DNA from: Mangifera indica
Taxonomy: Eukaryota > Streptophyta > Magnoliopsida > Sapindales > Anacardiaceae
Length of the DNA: 64,000 bases
Reading direction: 5' to 3'
Assembly (NCBI RefSeq): GCF_011075055.1
Contig: NC_058140.1
Span: forward strand, 15,687,945 to 15,751,944
Positions within the stretch are counted from its first letter, which is position 1; the number at the start of each line of letters is the position of its first letter. The notes under the pieces were generated by a model. The model searched no databases, had not been told where the DNA came from, and was given only the letters and a program-made list of their open reading frames with translations. The translations under genes and the position numbers were made by a program. Shown piece after piece: positions 42,189 to 58,443 of the stretch.

Positions 42189-45048
42189 TTACCCTTGTGA
42201 GGCAAATTGTTTTTGGGGAAGTGCTCTCCATCCGATATCTCGCCGGTAGAACCCTCCTGGCCAGTTAATTTCCTCTACAGCCTGATAAGCTTGATCTCGT
42301 GCTTCTTCAAGATCTTTCCCCTTTGCAGTAACCCCGAGAACACGGCCTCCAGTGGCAATGAAGTTGCCATCAGAGTCAAGTGCAGTTCCTGCATGGAATA
42401 TCTTGACAGATGGAGCAACTTGTTCTGCCTCTTCAAGATTTCGTATGACAGTGCCTTTCTCATAGGATCCTGGGTAACCCTTGCTTGCCATTACGACCAC
42501 CATGGCAGAGCCTGGAGACCAGTTCAGTGCCACACCAGTTAGCTCTCCCCTACATGCTGCAAGCAGAACTTGTGCCAGATCAGACTCCAAGCGCACCATC
42601 AATACCTGTGACAACATTATTGGGGATATAAGACATGGTTAAAAGAAATCAATACCAAACTATATCATCATTTATGCAATCCATAACATAAACTGAACAT
42701 TCACCCAAAACATGGTCAGTTGCCCCTTATAGCACAAACACAGAAAACCTATGGTACAAGAAAACATTATGACATCTCATAGGTCGGTAGAACTCTCTCT
42801 CTCACTACCTTGTTCCACCATTACAACAAATCACCTACATTGAAATCTCACTACCAACCTATATGCATGAGCTGATGACATGAACAACTCTACAAGAAAT
42901 AAACTTCTATTTGAATCAATATCTAAATTATAAGTGAGATCATGTTAAGAGAATTTCTAACTAACCTGGCACTCTGGATCTCCGAATCGCACATTATACT
43001 CAATTAGCTTAGGTAAGCCAGACTTCTTCTCAATCATGAGCCCAGCATACAAGACACCAACAAACTTACAGCCCTCTGCTGACATTCCCTTCACGGTAGG
43101 GAGAATTATAGATTCCATGACCACAGACTGAAGTTCTTTTGTCAAGATAGGTGCTGGAGAGTATGCCCCCATCCCACCAGTGTTTGGCCCCATATCACCA
43201 TCACCAACTCTTTTATGGTCCTGAGCAGATTCTAGAGGTATGGCATTCTCTCCATCCACAAGGGCAAAAAAGGATGCTTCTTCCCCTTCAAGAAACTCTT
43301 CAATAATGATTCGACACCCAGCAGAACCAAAAACATTTTCAATGAGCATTGAATCAACAGCTTCATATGCCTCCTCCAGTGTCATAGCAACAATGACTCC
43401 TTTTCCAGCAGCTAATCCATCTGCTTTAACGACAATAGGTGCTCCTTGCTCTTGAATATACTTCTTTGCAGCAGATGGGTCTGTAAATGTTTTATACTGC
43501 AGCAACAAATCAAAACATCAGTAAGGAACTTCTCTGGTGAGAGGAAGGAGCAAGGAAAGGTACCATGAACTTGAAGATTTTTAGTTTGCCCACAAAATGG
43601 GGGCAAGTAGGAACAAGATGGTACATTCATTACCAATCACGGTCACTTTCTTGGTCTGATCATAACTATCTTTTTTAATCAAGACCAAAGATAAAACACA
43701 AACCTTAGCAGTAGGAATTCCGTATTTGTCACACAAATTCTTCATGAAGTTCTTAGAACCTTCCAAAGCAGCAGCTTCTGATGAAGGGCCAAAGGAAGGA
43801 ATTCCAGCTTTTACAAGATCATTAGAAAGACCAGCAACAAGAGGAGCCTCAGGTCCAACAACAACTAGTCCCACACCCCATTTCTGGCAGAATGAAATTA
43901 CAGCTTTGCTGTCAAAAACATCAAGATCAGGGATACAAGTTGCATCCCCTGAGCTAGATATCCCTGCATTTCCAGGTGCACAAAATACAGAATCACACGA
44001 GCTAGATCGCTTCAAAGCAGAACAAAGTGCATGCTCTCTACCCCCTCCGCCAATAACCAAAACAATTACCCTCTCCTCTGCACCATTCAAAAAAATCAGA
44101 ATTACTCCACAGTAAATAACTAAATAACAACATCATCCATTTGAACACATCATTCCATCTTTCATCTGATGTCTTTTCATTGAAAAAATTGCACAAAATA
44201 ACATGTTATGGCCAAACACTGTTTTTTTTTTCTTTTGTAGAACAGTTACACTCACTGCTTTGCTTATAATCCTCCATGCTTCTCAACATCCAAAACAAAC
44301 ATATATTCGTTAATCATATCATGCAACCCACTTGGGACCTGCAAATTCGACAATCCTAAAAACAGGAGAATCAAACTTTTTTGGCACAAAATTCAAACAA
44401 ACCCCTTCCCAATAATTTCCAACTGGTAAAAAATGAATATAAATGTGTAAATTCACTCTTCTTATTGCTAAAAGGTAGTGTTACAACTCTATTACCAGAC
44501 CAATTACAACATCTAAATGTTATCCTTTATCAATCACATTTTATGTCACTACTTAAAACATGATTTCCACCATTCACATTTCACCAAAATATCACGTTAT
44601 TTGTTATCGAAACGCTCATCTGGTAACATTACCAGCTTTACATAGGATAACGTATCATATTAAATCGCTAAAGATATAAATTTTACAAAACAAGAACTCA
44701 CCCAAGCCAAAAAAACAAAGATTATAAAGCCACAGAATCACAACCCATCAATTAAAAAGATTTTAAAAACCCAGAAAATTCTAACTATTCCAGTGGCTTA
44801 CCAGGTTTTCTAGTTGCATCAACAGTAATAGACGGCTCTGATTCCTGACAAAAACACGTGAGGGGACTGAAGAACGGCCTTGATTGAGAGACAAACCGTT
44901 GAGTAAAGGTGAAACTGAAGTGGGGCTTCAAAGAGAAAGAGTGTTTGCTGCTCTTTAATGAAACAAAAGGGTTTCGATTTTGAAAATGAGATTTCCTGTT
45001 GTGGTGGAGCAGTTTCAGAGGAGAAAGGGTGAAACTTGAAGAAGCCAT
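42189..45048 (-). CDS. PUR2: Phosphoribosylamine-glycine ligase (GAR synthetase), plastid-targeted
   Basis: Second step of de novo purine synthesis: joins glycine to 5-phosphoribosylamine with ATP, giving GAR. In plants the pathway is in plastids, some steps also in mitochondria. Four exons (44802-45048, 43704-44077, 42966-43496, 42189-42605) join in phase to 522 aa. Residues 1-80 or so are a Ser/Phe/Lys-rich transit peptide, almost exactly exon 1. The mature part starts at [19 protein letters not shown] (N-domain). Next are [10 protein letters not shown], the ATP-grasp region ([48 protein letters not shown]) and the metal-site [12 protein letters not shown]. The C-domain has [11 protein letters not shown]. 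It is a monofunctional PurD as in plants and bacteria, not the animal trifunctional fusion. A telobox lies just upstream. Confidence 0.96.
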
Positions 45049-45127
45049 GGCCAGTTTGAGTTGAGTTAATGGATTTTAAGGAGAAGTGAAGGGAGATCAG
45101 ACCGAACAGAACATGCTCTTGCTTGTG

Positions 45128-45135
45128 TAGGGTTT
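45128..45135 (-). promoter_or_regulatory. Telobox upstream of PUR2
   Basis: TAGGGTTT on the plus strand (AAACCCTA on the coding strand), 80 bp before the start codon. Teloboxes are common in genes for nucleotide synthesis and translation that are active in dividing tissue. Function is inferred. Confidence 0.5.
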
Positions 45136-46368
45136 AAGCTTATTTCGCAAAACCGGGAGCGGCTCTTTTGAGCCAATCACAATTTAACACGTAGCTATTG
45201 TTCTAAAGTAGAAAATTTCAATCTTCTCTCCCCTTCTAATTATGGTTCGAACAATCTCTTTGTAGCATTTTTTAAGTGATTTTTCACAAACTAGGAAATA
45301 AATTTACTTGTTTCTTTTTACAATGTAAAAAAATTTATAAAAATGTTTTATATATTAATGCAATATTTAAGGATATTTTATTAAATATTAATGATTTAAA
45401 TTTATAGGATGAATTTGATAAAATAGATTATAGTTTTGATAATTGAATTGTGAATTTTATTAGAATTAAAAATAATAGAACCGTATTTATATAAGATTGA
45501 CTTAATTTTAAGGTGAAAATACACATTGATTTGACGAACCATCAATTCTTTTCTTCTTGGATTAAAACTGTGTTTCTTGCACCCATCGAAAAAAGTTCTG
45601 TGAGAGGTACTAGCAAATTGTACATGATCACAACTGAACCTGGCATTTTTGCTATTCAACTAACCATTCACGGGCTTGTCTACACTATTTATAAAAGGTC
45701 AAGTGCCTTGTTCCCATCCAAGGTTAGGGGTAATTATAGTCCTACCTTCTAACTTCTCAAAATCTAAAATCATAACCATTAACAAAATTCTATTAAAATT
45801 TTCAATTAAAATCAAGACTAAAACCATTATTTAACCGAATAATTTTAAAAACTAAAGTTTTGAAACCATTTGCATTCACCCTCTCACCCGGGTTATTTTT
45901 CTTTGTCGATCAAACTCATACTTTCGATTAAAACAATTTTCTTCAACGAAAACAAAATCATCTTCTTTGGAATATCTTTGTCTAAGACGAAGATAAAATA
46001 ATGACAAATAATATTATCAATCAATTTTGGTGAGGAATCCAGCTCCAAGAAAAATCACAACAAATTGATTTTTTTTTTTTCAAAAATACTCATATATTTC
46101 ATCTCACCAAAATCGCCCATATAACAATTAACAAATTACAAGTTATGGTAGTCTTCAAATCATCATAGCACAAATACACAAACTCAAAACCTCCAATTGT
46201 CCTAAAGACCCATTTTTTGAACACTCAACTTGAACTAACAGAGGCTGAACTGAGATTGAGAAGGGTGGTGACAGATTTTTACATACCTCAATAGAACAAT
46301 GAGAAAAATGGCAGTGAGGCGATATATGGCATGTTTAAGCAACAAAGAGGACAGTCGTAATAGTTGTG
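45136..46368. other. Intergenic between PUR2 and SK41
   Basis: AT-rich, no gene. The right end should carry the SK41 3' UTR. Frames around 45402-45752 on both strands are unsupported. Confidence 0.5.
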
Positions 46369-50916
<4,548 letters not shown>

Positions 50917-50943
50917 AAATATGACTGGCAATTAATGCTGATA

Positions 50944-50988
50944 CTAGTATTCGCTACCCTCCTGATTTTTAGCGGTTGTGCCTTCCAT
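50944..50988 (-). CDS. Upstream ORF in the SK41 leader (14 codons)
   Basis: ATG at 50986-50988 opens a 14-residue frame (MEGTTAKNQEGSEY) ending at TAG 50944-50946, 27 bases before the likely SK41 start. It lies in the leader downstream of the inferred leader-intron acceptor, so it should be on the mature mRNA. It may lower translation of the kinase; this is untested. Confidence 0.45.
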   Translation of the reverse strand: MEGTTAKNQEGSEY

Positions 50989-52790
50989 TCTATCCAAACA
51001 CCTATCTTCCTAAAAAGGAATAAAAAAATTCTTAAGTGATGGGGGACTGCATAAGAAATATGGATATCAAAAATAATTTAGCATAGAAATTGTCTTTACA
51101 ATAGTAATCATTAAACAAAGACAAACAATCATTCCTTTGGGTAACATCTCATACAAAAAATATATTACTCATTGAAAGAAGAAACAAAACACAAATGGCA
51201 GAAAATAAAAAGGCAAAATACAACATGTGTGCCAGGAGGATAGCCCTATTATAGTAATAAAAAAACACAAATAATGCATGAAAAAACGAAAAAAAATAAA
51301 ATAAAAGCATTTACACACTTGGTCTGATAAAGGAAGTGTCAAACGACCAATCATCCACATTGAATTTTATCAAGAAGCTTGAATAAAATAAGAAACAATG
51401 AAGCACTGACACTGACCCTCCCCAAATACTCTCTTAAATGTATATGACAGACTCCCCAAAATGTAATTGATATTACAAAAGAGTATCATACAGTTCCAGG
51501 AAGCTTAAAGTAAAGCTTGTTTTAAGTGATGATTGGCAATGCAATTCTGCATGTTAACTAAAAAGGGTTTAAATACAAAAGTTTTAAACTAATGTATGAT
51601 AATCAAAGAATGGCTGCACAATAAAAACCAGTACAAATCAAACACAATAATGAGTTGAAAATTATTTTGATTAAGAAACACGTAAGAAATAAAGAATTCT
51701 ATAATCGATGGAAAATTATTTTGATAAATGAGTTGGCAGCAAGTCTAACAATAGTAAGATAAAACTGGTAATTACATTAAATAACTAATCAACACCTAAT
51801 CTATTGAAACTGCTTATTAGTTAGTTGATTATTTACCAGCAGTAAACTAGCTTCCAAAACAGCTCTGTCACACTTTTCTCACCCATTTATAATACTTCCT
51901 TAAATTCTAAAGGGTAATTATGGTAAATAAAACAAACTCACTAGTTGTAAAAGTTACCCAGAAAAATTCAGAGATCAGTCAATATCCGTTCAACTTCCTC
52001 AGAAACCTCCCAAATTTCACAAATTTTTGCAACCTCCATAACAAATACTAACATACAGTTGATACTTGCTCGTTTACAACGTCAAAAAATTCTTTCCAGA
52101 ACAAGTAACTTGTAATATTTTGGGATATAATCCTTAAAATTAATAATTCTATGTATTAAGAAAAAGTCTCCTGCCCAGAGTGTACACACAATCTTTGCTT
52201 CTGAGAGCAAAGGAAACAGTAAATTTTTCAAATTAATTTCTGTAAAATCCTAAAAATCAACATAAACTTGAAAAAAATAAATAAATAAAAACAGTTTCTG
52301 AACATCCACTTATATTAAAAATATTAAAATATTTCTCAATTTTTTTATTTCCTCAAAATCAAAAAATAAACAAATAGTTTACTATTTAAAACTAACGAAA
52401 TTCGAAAATATAAATATTAATTTCACAAAGAACAGCTAAAATTTCCTTATCAGATCTAAGCCTAAACAAAACAAAGCTCTAACAGATTCCAAACATTTCG
52501 AAACTCAAAACTCCAGGAAACAAATATTAAAAAAATCAAAAGTTGAAAACAGATTCTAGAAGAAGCTTCACCTGGAAGTGAATGGAAACGAAGAGAAAAC
52601 AAGTTTCGATCATTATACAGCTCCGTAAGATTAAGCTTCGAGAATTCAAAGGAGATTGATTTTTTTCTTTAACTGAAAATTGAGAGATGAGAAAAAGTGT
52701 TCGTGATCTGCTTACAGAAATTTAGATTTTTTATTGTTTGGGAGAGAGAGGATTTGTAGTGAGACTGTTTGAGTTGAGTGAGCGATGAAG
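50989..52790 (-). other. Leader intron and leader exon of SK41
   Basis: On the minus strand a donor, CACTTCCAG|GTGAAGCTTC (exon lower limit 52572), faces an acceptor, CCTTTTTAG|GAAGATAGG (exon upper limit 51009), giving a leader intron at 51010-52571. The leader exon probably runs from 52572 to about 52790. No other gene is seen inside. Confidence 0.55.
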
Positions 52791-53217
52791 AAATACTGAC
52801 AATTTTATTTAAAGCAGTTCCTTGCAGGGTAAAATTTCAATAAAATCCTTATAGTTGTAAAATTATCATTAATCTCCCTATATGTAGGGACATTAAAAAG
52901 TACAATTAATGACATTAATAATAATATAATAACAATAATTCTTCAAAAGTTTTCGAAATAGTGGAAATTCCCTTTTTGCTAATTAAAAGTAGTGAATTGA
53001 AAAAAGAATCTCCAAATACAAAATATAATATATCAAAAGTTAATCATTTATTTTTAATAATATGAATAACATAAATTGATACACATTTATATATATTATC
53101 ATATAATTAATTACTCTTTTATTCTTAATTTAAAATAATAAAATTATATGTATCCACTTTTAAAAACACTGAGTATACATATTATATGTCATTATGTAAT
53201 TAAGTGATTTTAAATTA
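52791..53217. other. AT-rich intergenic
   Basis: Probable SK41 promoter side; nothing specific recognised. Confidence 0.4.
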
Positions 53218-53226
53218 TTAATAAAA

Positions 53227-54058
53227 GTCTGAAAGACTATTTTCCACCCAAACCCAACTTTTTATCTATTAACTATCAAAAATCTAAATATTTATCTATC
53301 TATTAAATTTTACTGTTACGGTCAGAAGTAAAATCGTCATTTAAAAATTTTATTTAAACTCATATTTTGAATTACATTAAAATTTTAAAATTTTTTTTTG
53401 CCCCCCAACCTCATATTTTCCCGATTTAAAAACTGATTATTTCTCTCAAAGTTTAAGATTTTAAACTCACATATTTTTTTTCATTCAGTCATCTACCCCA
53501 ACTTTCTAAAACATTTCAATTTTACCCATTCTTTTTGTCACAATTTTCAAATCTGATCTCCGATGACCATCTGTCGGCTCTCTCCTTCTCACCTTCTCTC
53601 TCCCTCCCCTCTTTGGTTGTCTTCGTTGGAGACGAAGACTCATCCGATGAGTTTTTGTCAGAGATGAAGATAGTTGGAGTAGGAAGAGAGAGCAACCGGC
53701 AAGGCAAGAGGGAGAGATTAACTATGTCATCATTGGAGAGAAAGAGAAAGGAAGATTGGGGTGCCATAAATTTTCTTAAAATCTAGGGGGCGATTTAATG
53801 AAAAAAATCAGAGTTTAAAACCTTAAATTTGGTTTTGGGGGGTGGGTATGAAAAATATTATATTAGGGGTACAAATAAATGTTTTAAAATTTTAAAATAA
53901 TATTAAAATATAAGTTTAAATAAAATTTTCAAATGATAATTTTATCTTTAACAATAACAGAGAAATTTAATAAATAAGTAGGTATTTAGATTTTCAATAA
54001 TTAACGAATAGAAAGTTAGATTTATATCAAATCTTAGGTGGAAAATAGTTATTTGATC
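53227..54058. mobile_element. Mutator-like MITE, copy 3 (832 bp)
   Basis: Starts GTCTGAAAGACTATTTTCCA and ends GAAAATAGTTATTTGATC. A perfect 9 bp TSD, TTAATAAAA, lies at 53218-53226 and 54059-54067. The centre (53530-53790) has an 80-codon frame on each strand with CTCTCCCTCC and GGAGACGAAGA blocks. I regard this as captured or drifted sequence, not a gene. Confidence 0.85.
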
Positions 54059-54067
54059 TTAATAAAA

Positions 54068-55451
54068 TAATATTCAATCATATGATAATATATCATATAT
54101 ATATTTATTTATTTATGTATATATAATATTATTAAATCATATGATAATATATATTTAATATATATTAATTTATATATTTAAAATAATTATACATAATTTT
54201 ATTGTTTGGTAAATTGGATGATTAAACTTGGACAAATTAGCTATCTTATTCAAACTAGTTATAACTTTTATTTATTTATTTTTTATTTGTATATTTGACG
54301 AAAATATTATCAACCTACCATCATTAGATAGATAGACCCATGATTATATTGTAATTAGTGGGTCAATGACACTTAACCACTCCTAATTTATTCACTAACA
54401 TCTAATCATTTATTAATTGCCTTTAAAGTTAGCATATGGTTGACCCAATTTCTATTCATAAATTAATTTTTTAAATGGGGTTGTCCAAAATATACAGAAA
54501 TTCAAGGTCATATTTGTGGATTTCTTAGTCAAAATTTAAGGTTTCCTCCTTAAAAATTCATGTAATTTTATTATTTTAAGACAAGGTGAAACTCCGTGCA
54601 GAACCAATGGCCGACCCAAGAGAGATAAAAGAAAGTCACATGACCTCTTTTGAATTAAAAAAATTAGCAATTTAAAATATTAAAAATATCAAAATAATTA
54701 GTAAAATTTCACTCTATTTTTTATTAAATTTCATTATTTTTTCATAATCTCATATATTTTTATTTTTATTTAATTTTGACATAATATGAAAAAATTACTT
54801 TTGTGTTATGGATTAATTCAGATTTTCAAACGATTTATAAGACAACGTTTTTATCATTAATTCAAATATATATTGAAAAACAAAGCGTCAACATTTAGAT
54901 TTATTATCACATTTTTAAGAGGAAAATTGAGCTTGACGTGGGAGTAAATATTTTTATAATATAAGTGTTTTCTTGGTGAAAAACATTTTAATTATTTTTA
55001 TTTTGTGAAAAATATTGATGGGCTAGAAACATGTTTATTTGTCATGATAAGAAAAAGATAAAAAGCTTTGAAATATCTTTTTTCTTCTTATTACCACTCA
55101 AATCTTTGAAATAATTTGTTCTAACATTTTTTTTATTTGCTTTAGGTATAAGAAACTATCATAGAATTGGATAATAATTCGACAACTCTTATCTTATAAT
55201 TGTTAAGATATTATTTTGTAACGTAAATATTTGATTGAATTTTTAAATTATTTATCAATTTTATTATTATAAACGATATAAAATATCGTTTTTAATTTAA
55301 TTATTCGATGTAAATTGTGAATCATTTAAAATGAAGTAATAAGGAGAAACATAAAATCTAGCAACTCAATTATGTGTAACAAATTTATTTAAATATTTGA
55401 TAAAATGGATTCATAAATCTATATCTTGATTCAATTTGTGCTTGAAGTAGA

Positions 55452-55453
<2 letters not shown>
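54068..55453. other. AT-rich intergenic, no gene seen
   Basis: Very AT-rich; a short less AT-rich patch near 54590-54650 has no frame. Confidence 0.5.
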
Positions 55454-55511
<58 letters not shown>

Positions 55512-55533
55512 GTATATATATCATCATCATCAT
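55454..55533. repeat. TA microsatellite merging into TATG and TCA repeats
   Basis: About 22 TA units run into four TATG/TGTA units, a short TATATA and four TCA units. A compound microsatellite of this length is likely polymorphic. Confidence 0.9.
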
Positions 55534-55609
55534 TTTCAATAGGTATTGATTTTTTTTTTATTATTTATATATGATTATTCAATGTATCCTTAATTTATAT
55601 TAATTTTAA

Positions 55610-56066
55610 GGTCAAAGGACTATTTCCTATCCAAATTTTAATAAAAGATAGATTTATATATGTAATATTTTAAAAATCTAAATATTTACTAAAAACAAAA
55701 TTTTTGTTAAAAAATTTGGATTAAGAGTAAAATCATTATTTATTAACAAAATTTAAAAAATTTAAATTTTATCACATTCACTCCCCAAGTTTTAAAATCT
55801 TACAATTCCCCCTATCCAAAGTTTCCAAGTTTTGAAAAAGTAACAATTTCATCTCTAAATCTCTAAGTTTTCGTTCTTCTCTCACCGGTGATCATCTCTA
55901 GCGACGACCTCTGAAAATGCAACGGTAAAGCTGGAGTTATCTTCGACAGAATTTCTTTGTCTCTATCAACAAAAAGATGAAGAAAATTTTTGTCAACATT
56001 AAGAAAAAAGAGGGAAATTTCTGTCATTTTTATATTAAAACTTGAGTGAAAAATAGTCTTTCGACC
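55610..56066. mobile_element. Mutator-like MITE, copy 4 (457 bp)
   Basis: Starts GGTCAAAGGACTATTTCCTA and ends AAAAATAGTCTTTCGACC. A perfect 9 bp TSD, TAATTTTAA, lies at 55601-55609 and 56067-56075. The centre has TCTCACCGGTGATCATC and GCGACGACC, echoing copy 1. Confidence 0.88.
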
Positions 56067-56075
56067 TAATTTTAA

Positions 56076-58443
56076 ATATAAAATATTAGGATACAAATTA
56101 GAGTATGTAACATCATTTTTCTTCTCAACCGATGTAAAAATATTTTACTAACTAATTTTTCCATGTTGTAATAATTTGTGACCATAACTTTTTTATACGA
56201 TGTTTTATACACTTTGATTTGATGAAACAAATTAATATTTCTTCTTAAAACCTTAATACAAATGTAACAACACTGTTATTTGAGGGACTAAGTAACATAT
56301 TGCAGAATTAATAGAAATTAAAGTTATGAAAATGAAGAAAAGAATGATTTAATGGATAGTTTCAAAAGGGGTGATGAATGATTCGTTTTAAATTTTTTAA
56401 AATTAATTTAAAAACAGTTTAAAATTTTTTTAAATCAAATCAAATTAAAAAATATATGATTTGATTTGATTTAATTTGTATTATGATTTGAATTTATTAA
56501 AATTATTTATTTTTAAATATATATTATTGAATAAAATTAATGAAATCATAGTTTTCTATAATATAATATAAATATGTAAAATAAATATATAATATATATA
56601 ATATACATATAAAGAAAATAATAATATAAAATTTAAAAAATAAGTTATATATCTAATTATTTATTAAAAATTTTTGTTAAATATAATTATATATATATAT
56701 GTATGTATTTTTTAAAAATATTCTTTATGATTCAATTCAATTTAAAAATTATTCAAATTATAATTTAAATTAAAAATTAATTTTTAAAACCAAATTTTAA
56801 ATTTTAAATTTTAAATAATTAGGTTTAATTTTACTGATTTCAAGGCAAGTAGATGTTGGATAAGGCTCTCTCAAGTCTCATCTCACATTAGCCAAGAAGC
56901 CTCGATCAAATGGCCCTTTTTGATTGCAAAATTTGGTTCTCTCCATTTTAAGAAGCACGTGGCCACGCCAAAGTTGAAGCACTTTCTGACGTATCATCGC
57001 CTGCCACCACATGGGCTTATGGCAATCATTCATTTTCAAATTTATCAATAACTTTAAGATTATGCAAATATTAGAAATCTCAATTCAATCTTGTTGATTA
57101 TATAAATTAATTTGATTAAAGATGTATCAATTTAATTTTCCATGCAATAAAAATATTATATTTCGATGCATTGATATTAACTATCGCATACTATACATTA
57201 AAATATAACCAATTTATATATATTATATCAGTATATCCCTTATATTATCGTAACAAAAAAAAATTTATATTTATAGGCTTGGATTTTGATAACAATATGT
57301 TTTAACTTGATTTTTAAAAAAATTATATAAAACCCAATTGTCAGACTATTTAAATAGTGATTAAACTAATTAACTGTTTACTAATTACAAAGATATATTT
57401 AAAATTATAATAAACTCTCCTTTTAAATATACTCACTATTTTCCCTTAAAAAATTGTGTTTAAAATAAATCCATTAACACTATCCAAATAGAGGGATTTC
57501 CATATTCAGGAAAAAGGTAAAGATAGGAGCAGAAGAAAACAAGCACCATATGATATAATGGAAAGGTTTCTCAAACAAACATAATTTTCTTGAATGAAAT
57601 CTATATATCATAAATTAATATTATTTTTCACCAAATATTATATAAATTTGTGGATGAGAAATTGTAAAGAGCTAGAGATGTTTGTGGTCCTTGATGAATT
57701 ACATATGAATTTGGGACCCATGACATGCTGGCTTCTCCATCTTTTCTTGGCATACCATGCTTTAAAAATGAGAATGCAAAAATATTTAGACTACATCAAA
57801 GCTAGGCCAGGAAAAATAGTTATGTTGCAAAAATATTTAAGAATGGTCCAAGAAAAAAGACAGAGCAATGATGGATTGATTTATTGAAGGAGCAAGTACG
57901 GTTACTTTAAATACACAAATGAGTATGTATTTACGTATATCTTTATCTAGTTAGATGATACTTTATTTTTAATTTAAAATCACTTAATTATATGATGACA
58001 TATAAAAATATATAACCATTTATGTATTCAAAATAGATACGCAAAGTTTTACATTTCAAACAACACATGCTCTGAAGAGTGATTACAAGTAGGGCCATCC
58101 CTGGTAAAAGCTTACAAAAGCAAAACAGAAAGCTAAAAAAGAAGCTTTTCAATAGCAAATTTATCAGTGCATGTTCCATAACATGTATGTACCTCTCCAA
58201 TGTTGAAAAGAAGATCAATGATAAAATTTGCCACTGTGAAGGAACTTGTCTTTGTTTTACAATAAAGTTCGAGCATGCCCACATGAGAACTATGTCATGA
58301 TGGGATTAGTTTCGTTTCTGGGATTATTTTTTGTATAAGCAATGTGTCATGATTGAATAAATCCAGTGTAAATACATACTAGAATGTTGGAATTGAGAAA
58401 GATTGGAAGGCAACTGTTTTAACTGAATTCATAATCGATGTGT
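56076..58443. other. Intergenic with one less AT-rich island
   Basis: Mostly AT-rich. At 56845-57035 the composition changes. That patch holds a G-box (GCACGTGGCC), a TGACGT core and GCCACCACATGGGC, but no frame or flanking gene start. A 97-codon plus-strand frame at 57594-57887 has no similarity I can name. The final 200 bp should hold the 3' UTR of the CRTISO-like gene. Confidence 0.45.

Noticed and set aside
53522..53786. Opposed Ser-rich and Asp/Glu-rich frames as a gene pair
   Set aside because: They lie wholly inside MITE copy 3 and mirror each other, so they are a strand-symmetric artefact of its core.
57594..57887. 97-codon plus-strand frame with an internal run of Met and Lys
   Set aside because: No recognisable family, no splice partner and AT-rich surroundings. 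A decayed transposon fragment is as likely.
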